Position numbers and translations under genes: made by a program
Notes under the pieces: model-generated
What the model was told of the DNA's origin: nothing
Database searches by the model: none
The model's input: only the letters and a program-made list of their open reading frames with translations
Shown here: positions 9,991 to 17,506 of the stretch, one piece after another
How the letters are laid out: every line of letters begins with the position of its first letter
Position numbering within the stretch: position 1 is the stretch's first letter
Assembly: GCA_002480495.1 (NCBI GenBank)
Contig: DLCG01000004.1
Location: forward strand, 160,989 to 224,988
Direction of reading: 5' to 3'
Origin: Rhodobiaceae bacterium UBA7804
GTDB lineage: Bacteria > Pseudomonadota > Alphaproteobacteria > Parvibaculales > Parvibaculaceae
DNA length: 64,000 bases

Positions 9991-10020
9991 CGTCACTCAA
10001 ACGTCATCGAAACGTCACAT
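9991..10020 (+). repeat. Three CGTCAY direct repeats, 11-bp period (PhoB/OmpR-box-like), copy A
   Basis: CGTCACTCAAA, CGTCATCGAAA and CGTCACAT begin at 9991, 10002 and 10013, exactly 11 bp apart. PhoB-type response regulators bind TGTCA half-sites with an 11-bp period, so the spacing fits that family, although the first base here is C rather than T. The array starts 1 bp after the carbonic anhydrase stop, between convergent genes. The 17-mer at 10002-10018 recurs exactly at 53913-53929. Confidence 0.6.
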
Positions 10021-10022
10021 TC

Positions 10023-10064
10023 GGACGGATTGTCCCCGCCTCCGGGGATAAGACCGGGCCGTCC
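10023..10064. terminator. Two-stem hairpin between convergent genes
   Basis: Outer arms GGACGG (10023-10028) and CCGTCC (10059-10064), inner arms TCCCCG (10033-10038) and CGGGGA (10043-10048) with loop CCTC. Probably a bidirectional terminator for the carbonic anhydrase and the convergent RodZ-like gene. No long T-run, so termination efficiency is uncertain. CCGGGGATAA here is shared with the hairpin at 53880-53901. Confidence 0.5.
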
Positions 10065-10090
10065 ATCCGTGCGGCGGAAACGAGATATCC

Positions 10091-11152
10091 TCAGGAGCAG
10101 GCGGCCGGCGCTTCACCGCTGACATAGTCGCGGAAGACCCAGCCGCTCGTGCCATCCTGCCGCTTCACCTCACGCCAGTATTCCGTCCGGTCCCGGCCGA
10201 GAAGCGCAACCTCCTCGCATGAATTGAGGACGCCAACGATCTTGCCCGAATTGTCGGGCCTCGACCGGACATAGACGCTTCCGGTCGCGAAATGAGGATC
10301 TGCGGAAGAAGAAATATTATCCCCCTGCTCTTCCCCCGGAACTTCAGAGAGGGTTGATGCGGGCACTGCCGGTTCCGGGGCGGCTTCGGTCGAAACGACA
10401 GGGACCGCTTCCGGCCCGGCGGAAGATACTCCGGACAAGGATGAAACGTCCGGAACGGCTTCCATTTTCTCCGCGCTTGCGGGAGCGGCTTCGGATGCGG
10501 ACATCTCGGCCAGGGGCTCGTTGCCGGAGGTGAAGGAAGCCTGTTGCAACATGGCCGGCGCTTCCCTTGCAGGCGCTCGCGAGACCAGATCCGCGACCAC
10601 CGGCCCGGATGCCTGTGTTTCCGGCGCTGCAGGCAATATCGTATTGCCGCGATCGGCCACCGCCGCCACGCTTCGAACCTCCGCGGAAACCGCCGGCGCC
10701 GAAGCGGCGCGCGCCGCGATGGCCGCCGCCTTTTCCGCTTCGACGCTCGCCACCGCGATTTCCTCACGCGGCGGGCCGAAATCGATGACGAATGAGGCCG
10801 CCAGCAACAATCCGAACAGGACCCCGCCGCCAACCCAGGCGAGTCTCCCGGTCGAGATCATGGTCCATGGAATTTCGGGTTCGGAGTAATCGGCGCGCTC
10901 GATCGTCTCATGCACTTCCTCGCCGAGACGCGACAGAGGCTGCTCGACATCGACATCGAGATATTTTGCATAGGCGCGCGTGAACCCGACCGTCTGCGGC
11001 AAGGCAGGCAGGAGTTCGAACTGTCCCGCCTCTATAGCCTGCAGATAAATGGGCCTGATACGGATTGCGTCCGCTATGTCCTTCAGCGTGAGCCCCGCCT
11101 TCTGACGGGCATCGCGAAGGGCATTGCCGATTTCTTCTTTGTGTCCTGTCAT
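10091..11152 (-). CDS. RodZ-like membrane protein: HTH, one membrane span, C-terminal SH3 domain
   Basis: 353 residues. An N-terminal helix-turn-helix of the HTH_25/RodZ type covers about residues 8-70 (IGNALRDARQKAGLTLKDIA). One membrane span follows at about 104-124 (LAWVGGGVLFGLLLAASFVI), then a long Ala/Pro/Ser-rich linker, then an SH3-like domain at about 290-345 (GSVYVRSRPDNSGKIVGVL to GWVFRDYV). RodZ proteins link MreB to the cell wall; the HTH face can bind MreB rather than DNA. Here the periplasmic end is SH3 rather than the usual RodZ beta domain, so the role (shape, or cell-wall sensing) is inferred. Transcribed alone, divergent from the Rnk-like pair. Confidence 0.75.
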   Translation of the reverse strand: MTGHKEEIGNALRDARQKAGLTLKDIADAIRIRPIYLQAIEAGQFELLPALPQTVGFTRAYAKYLDVDVEQPLSRLGEEVHETIERADYSEPEIPWTMISTGRLAWVGGGVLFGLLLAASFVIDFGPPREEIAVASVEAEKAAAIAARAASAPAVSAEVRSVAAVADRGNTILPAAPETQASGPVVADLVSRAPAREAPAMLQQASFTSGNEPLAEMSASEAAPASAEKMEAVPDVSSLSGVSSAGPEAVPVVSTEAAPEPAVPASTLSEVPGEEQGDNISSSADPHFATGSVYVRSRPDNSGKIVGVLNSCEEVALLGRDRTEYWREVKRQDGTSGWVFRDYVSGEAPAACS

Positions 11153-11524
11153 CCGGGAAATCCCGCCGCTCCGACATTCGCAAGGAAGGCTAGCCTCACA
11201 GGGTTAACAAGTGTGTACGATTTTGTCCCTCTTTGAGTTGTTTCACACGCGGATTGGCGCCTGACTGTCTCCCTCGCGCGACAATTGGAATTCCCTGCAG
11301 GGGGACCCGGGACTTTTGACAAAAGCACAGGGCAGGCTAAGCTCTCTTTCATGCGGTACCAGAGTGAACGCCAGTTTCTGACGCCAGGTACGTTGCTCGC
11401 GGGAGATTAGCCCCGGGCCGACGACGCCTTTGCGCGCGCGACGTCCGGGGATCGTCCTCAATCCACATTTCCAGATCATCCGCCGGCAGGCCCAAAGGGC
11501 CTTGCCGCCTAGAGGATTTCCGCG
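11153..11524. other. 372-bp divergent intergenic region with structured leader
   Basis: Separates the RodZ-like gene (minus) from the Rnk-like pair (plus). It holds a promoter candidate at 11316-11343, a possible 19-codon ORF (11351-11410) without a ribosome site, a 6-bp GC stem CCCCGG/CCGGGG (11411-11416 and 11445-11450), and a strong hairpin GGCAGGCCC-AAA-GGGCCTTGCC (11485-11506). The last hairpin sits only a few bases before the AGAGGA ribosome site of the gene at 11525. No conserved riboswitch family recognised. Confidence 0.5.
11316..11343 (+). promoter_or_regulatory. Sigma-70-type promoter candidate for the Rnk-like pair
   Basis: TTGACA at 11316-11321, a 16-bp spacer, then TAAGCT at 11338-11343. 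The same arrangement (TTGACG, 16 bp, TAAGCT) occurs before the amidase gene at 29367-29394, which supports it as a real promoter form in this genome. It would give a leader of roughly 175 nt. Confidence 0.45.
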
Positions 11525-12022
11525 ATGTCCATTCGAGACAGCGGCGCGACGCGCCTGCGTTCACTTCACCCGTCCCCGGCAAACGGGACCGGCCGCCCCC
11601 TTCTGGGGCTTCATGATTACGGAAGGCTGGAGGTCGCCGCCTTCCAGGAACTCGACCTGCTGAGCCCGATGAGGCCGCGCCTCGCCAGGCTCCTGTCCGA
11701 AGCGCGCGTGGTGCCCTCGCCGGAAATTCCGGCAAATGTGATCACGCTCGGCACGACCGTGCGCTACCGCGTCGACGGCGACCGCATGGAGCGGCGCGTA
11801 CTCACGCTTGGCCGCGAATATGTGCCGAGCGGCCAGTATGTGAGCGTTCTGACGCCTGTCGGCCTTGCCCTGCTCGGCCGCACGCCCGGTGAAACGGTGG
11901 AGGCCGAAACCTTCACGGGCGACATATTGCGGATCGCGATTTCCATGCTGGAGCATCAGCCGGAAGCGGAAGCCCGCGCTCGAAGCCTCGGCGGGCATGA
12001 CGACGGACCGGAGGCAGCGTGA
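11525..12022 (+). CDS. Rnk/GreA C-terminal-domain protein, first of a tandem pair
   Basis: 165 residues. The middle resembles Rnk (regulator of nucleoside diphosphate kinase): a two-helix N-terminal part (LEVAAFQELDLLSPMRPRLA) and a GreA/GreB C-terminal beta domain (VITLGTTVRYRVDGDRMERRV to LTPVGLALLGRTPGETVE). Such proteins bind RNA polymerase near the secondary channel. Starts with ATG after AGAGGA at 8 bp. Its stop overlaps the next gene's ATG (TGATG). The C-terminal 20 residues and N-terminal 30 residues look poorly conserved. Function as a transcription-factor-like regulator is inferred from the fold. Confidence 0.8.
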   Translation: MSIRDSGATRLRSLHPSPANGTGRPLLGLHDYGRLEVAAFQELDLLSPMRPRLARLLSEARVVPSPEIPANVITLGTTVRYRVDGDRMERRVLTLGREYVPSGQYVSVLTPVGLALLGRTPGETVEAETFTGDILRIAISMLEHQPEAEARARSLGGHDDGPEAA

Positions 12023-12441
12023 TGGCCATGAACGCTGAAGCCGCGGCAACCGCGCAGGACCTGCCTCCGATCGTCGTGGCGGAAGAACAGTTCGATGAAC
12101 TTTCCTCCGTCGCAGAGAGGCTCGTGGACGCCATTCCCGAGGTCGGACTCTTTCTCGAACGGGAGCTCGACCGTGCGAAGCTGATGCCGCTCGCGCGGAT
12201 ACCACATGATGTCGTGACGATCGGCTCGACCGTCTCCTTCATCTTCGGCATGACCGGGCGGGCGGAACGTCTCAAACTCGTCTGGCCGGAAGGCAACATC
12301 GCCGATCACGGTCTGGTGTCGCTGGCATCGCCGGTCGGCGTCGCGCTGCTCGGCATGAAGGCCGGAGAGACGATCTCGTGGAGCACGCGCTATGGCGATA
12401 TCCGCTCACTGAAGGTGCTGGGAGTGGAACGCGAGCGGTAA
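12022..12441 (+). CDS. Rnk/GreA C-terminal-domain protein, second of a tandem pair
   Basis: 139 residues. Paralog of the gene just upstream, with the same layout: an N-terminal helical part (DLPPIVVAEEQFDELSSVAERL) and a GreA-C beta domain (VVTIGSTVSFIFGMTGRAERLKLVWPE to LASPVGVALLGMKAGETISW). Translationally coupled to its neighbour: ribosome site GGAGG at 12010-12014 lies 7 bp from this ATG and 4 bp from an alternative GTG at 12019. The closeness of the two paralogs suggests a local duplication followed by divergence; they may act as a heterodimer or on different targets, which is unknown. Confidence 0.8.
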   Translation: MAMNAEAAATAQDLPPIVVAEEQFDELSSVAERLVDAIPEVGLFLERELDRAKLMPLARIPHDVVTIGSTVSFIFGMTGRAERLKLVWPEGNIADHGLVSLASPVGVALLGMKAGETISWSTRYGDIRSLKVLGVERER

Positions 12442-12450
12442 GGACAAGAC

Positions 12451-12475
12451 GGGCGCGGCATGATCCGCCGCGCCC
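12451..12475. terminator. GC-rich hairpin between convergent genes
   Basis: Perfect 9-bp arms GGGCGCGGC and GCCGCGCCC with a 7-nt loop, placed between the stop of the Rnk-like pair and the stop of the convergent GFA gene. Likely a bidirectional transcription stop, though neither side has a clear T-run. Confidence 0.5.
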
Positions 12476-12481
12476 ATAACT

Positions 12482-12916
12482 TCATGCCGTCCTGTAAGGC
12501 TCGGGCGATGCCTCGGGATATTGAGGCAGCCCGTCATCGAGCACGATCCATGGAATGCGCGATGTCACCCAGATGTGCATCTCCGGATGAAGCGCGGCGG
12601 GATCGTCGAAAGTCACGAGCGGAAAGGCGAGACGATCTCCATCCGCGGGCTCGATCGTCACGCGCGTGCCGCAGCATGGACAGAAGTGCCGCTTCAGGCG
12701 CGGCGACGACTGCCAGAAGGAGGTCTCGCCCGTCACCGTGACGGCGGACTTCGGAAAGCTCGCCTGCACGATGAAGGGAGATGCCATCGCCTTCTGACAG
12801 ATGCGGCAATGACAGATGCGCACGCCGATAGGCGGCGCTTCCACGCGAAAGCGCACCGCACCGCAGGCGCATCCGCCTTCGTAAGGAGGCGGCAGATTGT
12901 CAGGATGGGCGGACAT
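12482..12916 (-). CDS. GFA/CENP-V family zinc protein
   Basis: 144 residues. Carries the full cysteine set of the glutathione-dependent formaldehyde-activating (GFA) fold: Cys16 and Cys18 (GGCACGAVRF), Cys35, Cys37 and Cys40 (CHCRICQ), Cys79, Cys81 and Cys82 (CPCCGTR). These bind two zinc ions. Most members have unknown substrates; the formaldehyde-glutathione activity is proven only for a few, so no reaction should be assigned. Strong ribosome site GGGGAGG. It follows the DUF1993 gene by 18 bp and is probably cotranscribed with it. Confidence 0.88.
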   Translation of the reverse strand: MSAHPDNLPPPYEGGCACGAVRFRVEAPPIGVRICHCRICQKAMASPFIVQASFPKSAVTVTGETSFWQSSPRLKRHFCPCCGTRVTIEPADGDRLAFPLVTFDDPAALHPEMHIWVTSRIPWIVLDDGLPQYPEASPEPYRTA

Positions 12917-12934
12917 GAGGCCTCCCCTTGCCTG

Positions 12935-13456
12935 CTACATCTTCATGCGCATCTGGCCGAGATAATCCACCTTGCCGAGCGGCACGCCCCTGAGGCGGAG
13001 GAGATCGTAGGCCGTGGTGACATGGAAATAGAAATTCGGAAAGGAGAAGGAGAGCAGGAAATTCTCCACCGTGAAGGGAAGCTGATGCTTTCCGAGATGA
13101 AAGACGATGTCCTTGCCGGCACAGCCATTCACCGCTTCGGGCGAGACATTCCGGAGCTTCTCCCGCGCTTCCTCGACGACACGCTGCAAATCGCTGTAGC
13201 TCCAGGTGCCGGGGTCTTGCGGCGGCCGGAATTCGCCCTGCTGAATGCCTTCGATGGCGCCCGCCGAGTGATGGGCGATGGATGCGATCTGGAAGCTGAA
13301 GGGAAGCATGTCGCCGGCGAGGCGCGACTTCACGACCTCATCGGGGTCGGTGCCTTCCTTCTCGCAGAACTCGAGGCCCTTCCTGAGAAAGCCCGAAGCG
13401 CCGCCAAGCGCCTGCAGGTAATTGGGGACGGTAAGGTCATAGAGCGAAATCGTCAT
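12935..13456 (-). CDS. DUF1993 family protein
   Basis: 173 residues. Matches the DUF1993 pattern: N-terminal MTISLYDLTVPNYLQALGGASGFLRKG, a central helix with RLAGDMLPFSFQIASIAHHS, and a C-terminal block NFYFHVTTAYDLLRLRGVPLGKVDYLG. The family is predicted to adopt a DinB-like four-helix bundle; several members sit in stress or detoxification settings, but no function is established. AGGGAG ribosome site directly upstream of the ATG. Forms a two-gene unit with the GFA protein downstream. Divergent from the membrane-protein gene at 13618. Confidence 0.85.
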   Translation of the reverse strand: MTISLYDLTVPNYLQALGGASGFLRKGLEFCEKEGTDPDEVVKSRLAGDMLPFSFQIASIAHHSAGAIEGIQQGEFRPPQDPGTWSYSDLQRVVEEAREKLRNVSPEAVNGCAGKDIVFHLGKHQLPFTVENFLLSFSFPNFYFHVTTAYDLLRLRGVPLGKVDYLGQMRMKM

Positions 13457-13617
13457 CTTCTCTCCCTGCGCCGCGCCAGCGGCGCCTTTCGTTTTAACGC
13501 CAGCGTTTCAATGCCGGAATGCTCCACCCGGCGGGCCGGAACTGCAAGCCCTTCCATGTGTTGGTGCCGGAAGACTCCGCGACTTGCGTTGAACAAAGCT
13601 GAACAAGGAGAAGATGC

Positions 13618-14163
13618 TTGTCCGCCACACGAAGCGAAACGGAAACCGCCAGGGAGGTCGATATCGGCAGGCTCAGCCCGGAAAGCCTGAAGGATCTTTA
13701 CCTGAGCGAACGCGAACAAAGCCAGACGATCCGCTCCCAGCTGGCGGTGCCCGTGACCATCATTTCATTCCTGATTTTCGGCTACGTGTCCTTCGCGCAG
13801 GAGATCGATATTTCCCGCTGGTATGAGCCCGTCACGCTGACGGCGCTCATTCTCAGCGTCGTTTCGGTGCTGCTCATCTTCGCGGCGATGGTCTATCTCG
13901 GCCGCGTGGAGCGCACGTTTCTGGGCGCGGGGCCACAGACCATCGAGGCGCAACTGAGCGGGAACAACGAAGCCGGTTTCTTTCTCGATGCGATCGGCTC
14001 CGTCCGCAAACACAATGACGCAGCGTCGCGATGCCGGGCCCGGGCCTTCTTCCTGCTGCTTGCCGCGTTGGCGAGCTTCATTCTGGCGATTTCGCTGCTG
14101 CCGCTGCACAAGCAGCCGGGCATGGCGGTGAGCGGCCTGGCCCTCCAGCATCCTTACTCCTAG
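13618..14163 (+). CDS. Hypothetical membrane protein with TTG start
   Basis: 181 residues. I see three hydrophobic spans: about 44-62 (VPVTIISFLIFGYVSF), 72-95 (LTALILSVVSVLLIFAAMVY) and 143-162 (FFLLLAALASFILAISLLPL). The start is TTG at 13618, supported by AAGGAG at 13605-13610 with a 7-bp gap; an ATG at 13614 belongs to another frame that stops early. The N-terminus (about 40 residues) is hydrophilic and helical. No family recognised. Neighbours do not suggest a role. Confidence 0.65.
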   Translation: MSATRSETETAREVDIGRLSPESLKDLYLSEREQSQTIRSQLAVPVTIISFLIFGYVSFAQEIDISRWYEPVTLTALILSVVSVLLIFAAMVYLGRVERTFLGAGPQTIEAQLSGNNEAGFFLDAIGSVRKHNDAASRCRARAFFLLLAALASFILAISLLPLHKQPGMAVSGLALQHPYS

Positions 14164-14240
14164 CCCTTCGGGGTCAGCTTGCCGCCATCGCCTTGCGCCG
14201 GTAGTCTGCGGGACTTTTTATCCACCGGACGAACTTCTCG

Positions 14241-14954
14241 ATGACCGAAACGCAATTTCGCGGCTACGCCTTCATCATCGGCGCGATGAAATGCGGAACC
14301 ACGACCCTTCATGCCCTTCTGGAACAGCACCCGGCTGTTACGGTTTCAAAGAAGAAGGAGCCGGATTTTTTTCAGAAAGCCACTGCGACGAACGCTGAAG
14401 ATTACGAGGCGATCTTTCCCGAGCTGGACAAGACGAGGCACATCTGGACGCTGGACGGATCGACAAGCTACAGCAAGACGAAACGCTGGCCCAATCCGCC
14501 GAAGCGCATCGCGGAGCTGCCCGGCGAGAAGCGCATCATCTATCTAATGCGCGATCCCGTAGCCCGGATCGAAAGCCATATCGCGCACAGCATTTCGCGC
14601 GGACGCTGGAAAAAGGGCTACGACACGAAAATTCTGGAGGATGCCTCCTCCTATGCGCATCAGATTGCATCCTATGAGGCGGCCGGCCTGCTGAAAGACA
14701 TGATGCTGATCGATTTCGACGAGCTCTGCCGCGAGCCCATCGCCGTGGCAACGCGCGTATTCGGATTCCTGGATCTCGATGTTCCGGATCTGACGCCCAT
14801 GCCGCCCCAGAATACGCGCCGGACCCAGCAACGCTTCATGACGGAAGAGGACGCCGCCACTTGGCGCAAGATCCTGCGGGACGACATCGCCGTGCTTGTG
14901 AAACAATATGAATTCGAGGCGGACTGGACGAAGCCTTATCTGGCGGACGAGTGA
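14241..14954 (+). CDS. PAPS-dependent sulfotransferase
   Basis: 237 residues. Has both PAPS-binding elements of carbohydrate-type sulfotransferases: the 5'-phosphosulfate loop GAMKCGTTTL at residues 14-23 and the 3'-phosphate motif beginning RDPVARIESH at about 104-113. It transfers sulfate from PAPS to a hydroxyl or amino acceptor; the family includes NodH-like and heparan-type enzymes, but the acceptor here is unknown. Donor PAPS could come from CysD/CysNC, whose genes start 5.7 kb away. No signal peptide, so it acts in the cytoplasm. Ends 31 bp before the tRNA-Lys gene. Confidence 0.85.
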   Translation: MTETQFRGYAFIIGAMKCGTTTLHALLEQHPAVTVSKKKEPDFFQKATATNAEDYEAIFPELDKTRHIWTLDGSTSYSKTKRWPNPPKRIAELPGEKRIIYLMRDPVARIESHIAHSISRGRWKKGYDTKILEDASSYAHQIASYEAAGLLKDMMLIDFDELCREPIAVATRVFGFLDLDVPDLTPMPPQNTRRTQQRFMTEEDAATWRKILRDDIAVLVKQYEFEADWTKPYLADE

Positions 14955-14985
14955 CGACGCAGCCCGCACCTGCCGAAAGGAAAGG

Positions 14986-15060
14986 TGGTGAGCCCTGATG
15001 GGATCGAACCATCGACCTACTGATTAAAAGTCAGCCGCTCTACCGCTGAGCTAAGGGCCC
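14986..15060 (-). tRNA. tRNA-Lys (anticodon TTT)
   Basis: 75 nt including an encoded CCA. On the minus strand it begins GGGCCCTTAGCTCAG and shows the T-loop GGTTCGATCC. The acceptor stem is 7 bp (one G-U). The anticodon stem GCTGA/TCAGT encloses the loop CTTTTAA, giving anticodon TTT, which reads AAA and AAG lysine codons. It lies between the sulfotransferase gene and tgt. Confidence 0.95.
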
Positions 15061-15170
15061 GCCGAAAACGGGCGGAACTGGCGCCGCCCCGGAAAGGTGG
15101 CCGGAACTTACGGGCGCTTCCGCGCGGGGTCAACCGGCTTTCGACCGGCAAAAACGCAGGATTCAGCCTC

Positions 15171-16310
15171 TTAGAGCGGATCGATATCGCCAGCGGCCTG
15201 CGCGGCCTTGAAGTCGCGGCGGAAGGCCTCGAAACGGCCCTCGGCGATGGCCGCGCGCATGCCCGCCATGAGCTGCTGGTAGTAGTGAATGTTGATCCAG
15301 CTCACCAGCATGGAACCCAGCATCTCCTCCGACTTCACGAGATGATGGAGATAGGCGCGGGAATAATCGCGCGCCGCAGGACAGGAGCTCTCCTCGTCGA
15401 GCGGGCGCGGGTCCGCTGCGTGACGCGCATTTTTCAGGTTCACTTTTCCGCGCCGCGTGAAGGCGAGGCCGTGGCGGCCATTGCGCGTCGGCATCACGCA
15501 ATCGAACATGTCGATGCCAAGCGCGACGGATTCCACGAGATCGTCCGGCGTGCCAACGCCCATGAGATAGCGGGGCCTGTCTTCCGGCAGCGCGGGCGTC
15601 GTGAAATCGAGGACACGCAGCATTTCGGCCTGCCCCTCGCCGACCGCGAGGCCGCCGACGGCATAACCATCGAAGCCGATATCGCGAAGGCCCGCGGCAG
15701 AGAGCTTGCGGAGCGGCTCATAGGTGCTGCCCTGCACGATGCCGAAAAGGGCCATGCCTTCCTTGCGATGCGGCTGGCCGACGAAAGCATCCTTGGAGCG
15801 CTGCGCCCAGCGGAGCGACATCTCCATGGAGACGCGGGCTTCTTCCTCCGTCGCCGGGAAGGGCGTGCATTCGTCGAGCTGCATCTGGATGTCGGAATCG
15901 AGCAGGCACTGGATTTCGATCGAGCGCTCGGGCGAGAGCATGTGGCGCGAGCCGTCGATATGCGACTGGAAGGTGACGCCCTCCTCCGTCATCTTGCGGA
16001 GCTTCGAGAGCGACATGACCTGGAAACCGCCGCTATCGGTCAATATCGGATGCGGCCAGTTCATGAAGGTGTGAAGGCCGCCAAGCGCCGCCACCTGCTC
16101 CGCGCCGGGGCGGAGCATGAGGTGATAGGTGTTGCCGAGAACGATATCGGCACCCGCCTCGCGCACCTGCTCCGGATACATCGCCTTGACCGTCGCCGCC
16201 GTGCCGACAGGCATGAAAGCGGGCGTGCGGATTTCACCGCGCGGTGTCGAGATGACGCCGGTACGGGCGCGGCCGTCTGTTGCATGGAGGCTGAAGGAAA
16301 ACGCGCTCAA
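15171..16310 (-). CDS. tgt: tRNA-guanine transglycosylase with degenerate zinc site
   Basis: 379 residues. Exchanges guanine 34 for preQ1 in tRNAs with GUN anticodons, the step before QueA in queuosine synthesis. The active-site blocks are intact: [11 protein letters not shown] (91-101) with the catalytic aspartate at 92, GLAVGEG (220-226) and [10 protein letters not shown] (267-276). The C-terminal zinc site is not: where E. coli Tgt has Cys302, Cys304, Cys307 and His333, this protein has Ser308, Cys310, Ala313 and Ile339. Its ATG overlaps the queA stop by 4 bp, so queA-tgt are coupled. Confidence 0.95.
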   Translation of the reverse strand: MSAFSFSLHATDGRARTGVISTPRGEIRTPAFMPVGTAATVKAMYPEQVREAGADIVLGNTYHLMLRPGAEQVAALGGLHTFMNWPHPILTDSGGFQVMSLSKLRKMTEEGVTFQSHIDGSRHMLSPERSIEIQCLLDSDIQMQLDECTPFPATEEEARVSMEMSLRWAQRSKDAFVGQPHRKEGMALFGIVQGSTYEPLRKLSAAGLRDIGFDGYAVGGLAVGEGQAEMLRVLDFTTPALPEDRPRYLMGVGTPDDLVESVALGIDMFDCVMPTRNGRHGLAFTRRGKVNLKNARHAADPRPLDEESSCPAARDYSRAYLHHLVKSEEMLGSMLVSWINIHYYQQLMAGMRAAIAEGRFEAFRRDFKAAQAAGDIDPL

Positions 16311-17377
16311 GTTTTTGTTCCGTTCATGGGCGCCCCGTAAATCAGGCAGGCATCGCCATAGGAATAGAAGCGGTACTTCGCGGCAACGGCATGCGCATAG
16401 GCGCGCTTCATCTCATCCGTCGAGCGGAGCGCGGAGACGAGCATGAAAAGCGTCGAGCGCGGCAGGTGGAAATTGGTCATCAGAATGTCCGTGGCGCGGA
16501 AGCGGTAACCTGGCGTGATGAAGATATCCGTTTCCTTCGCGAAGGGATGTACCACACCTTTGGCGTCCGCGGCGCTTTCGAGAAGGCGGAGAGAGGTGGT
16601 GCCGACGGCGACGATGCGCCCGCCTTTCGCCCGCGCCTCGTTGATGGCGGCGGCTTCTTCTTCCGAAATCTCGCCCCATTCGGCATGCATCCGGTGTTCT
16701 TCCGTGTCCTCCGCCGTGACGGGGAGAAAGGTGCCCGCGCCAACATGAAGCGTGAGGCGGACCGTGCCGACGCCGCGCGCGGCGAGAGCGTCCATGAGCT
16801 CCGGCGTGAAATGAAGGCCCGCCGTGGGCGCGGCAACGGCGCCGGGCTCGGCAGCATAAAGGGTCTGGTAGTCGGCGAGATCTTCTTTGTCGGTCGCGCG
16901 TTTCCGCGCGATGTAGGGCGGGAGCGGCATCTCGCCGGCTGCCGCAATGGCGGCATCGAGCGCGGGGCCGGACGCGGAGAAGCGCAGGCCCGCCTCGCCG
17001 CCTTCCGCCTTTTCCTCGACCGTGGCGGAAAGCCCGCCGGGGAAGGAAATTTCCTCTCCGATATTGAGCTTCTTCGCCGGGCGAAGGAAAGCCCGCCACT
17101 CGGAAGCGCTCACGCGGCGATGAAGCATGACTTCGATTTTCGCCGAGGCCTCGCCTCTTGTGCGCGTGCCGAAGAGCCGTGCCGGGATCACCTTGGTGTC
17201 GTTGAAGACGAGAAGATCGCCGGGTGCAAGAAAGGACGGCAGGTCGCGGACGATACGGTCTTCGAGCGCGTTTTCCTCGGGGCCGATGACGAGAAGCCGC
17301 GCCGCATCGCGCGGGCGCGCGGGCCGGAGCGCGATCAGATTCTCCGGCAGCTCGAAATCGAAATCGGAAACGCGCAT
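16307..17377 (-). CDS. queA: S-adenosylmethionine:tRNA ribosyltransferase-isomerase
   Basis: 356 residues, normal for QueA. Transfers and isomerises the ribose of SAM onto preQ1 in tRNA, giving epoxyqueuosine. Recognisable blocks are the N-terminus [30 protein letters not shown], and near the end [15 protein letters not shown] followed by [20 protein letters not shown]. Together with tgt it forms the end of a run gyrA, coaD, two cyclophilins, queA, tgt. A palindrome-rich spacer (17378-17506) separates it from the cyclophilin upstream. Confidence 0.96.
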   Translation of the reverse strand: MRVSDFDFELPENLIALRPARPRDAARLLVIGPEENALEDRIVRDLPSFLAPGDLLVFNDTKVIPARLFGTRTRGEASAKIEVMLHRRVSASEWRAFLRPAKKLNIGEEISFPGGLSATVEEKAEGGEAGLRFSASGPALDAAIAAAGEMPLPPYIARKRATDKEDLADYQTLYAAEPGAVAAPTAGLHFTPELMDALAARGVGTVRLTLHVGAGTFLPVTAEDTEEHRMHAEWGEISEEEAAAINEARAKGGRIVAVGTTSLRLLESAADAKGVVHPFAKETDIFITPGYRFRATDILMTNFHLPRSTLFMLVSALRSTDEMKRAYAHAVAAKYRFYSYGDACLIYGAPMNGTKT

Positions 17378-17425
17378 GACAAAATCTTGCTCAATGGTCG
17401 CCGCTCACCCCCGCCCCAAACCGAA

Positions 17426-17453
17426 CGGCTTTGACGATGAATCGTCAAAGCCG
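17426..17453. repeat. Perfect 13-bp inverted repeat
   Basis: Arms CGGCTTTGACGAT and ATCGTCAAAGCCG flank a 2-bp centre (GA). It lies in the 129-bp spacer between the cyclophilin and queA on the minus strand. No clear T-run follows, so it may be a dispersed intergenic repeat or an RNA-processing hairpin rather than a terminator. Confidence 0.7.
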
Positions 17454-17462
17454 CTCCGTTTG

Positions 17463-17482
17463 ACCCTCCCTGAGGGGAGGGT
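17463..17482. repeat. Second inverted repeat next to the 13-bp palindrome
   Basis: Arms ACCCTCCC and GGGAGGGT with loop TGAG. GC-rich hairpins of this ACCCTCCC...GGGAGGGT form are common between genes in alphaproteobacteria and often multicopy; copy number cannot be judged from this window. Confidence 0.65.
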
Positions 17483-17506
17483 GAAAGTAAGTTCGGCGAC
17501 GCCAGC

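Noticed and set aside
11351..11410. 19-codon leader peptide before the Rnk-like pair
   Set aside because: No ribosome site and no codon bias toward an amino acid that would suggest attenuation.
13453..13719. 88-codon minus-strand frame between DUF1993 and the membrane-protein gene
   Set aside because: Overlaps the ribosome site and start of the gene at 13618 and has no recognisable motif.
14986..15060. tRNA-Lys as an integration site
   Set aside because: No integrase, no direct repeat of the tRNA 3' end and no compositional break were seen nearby.
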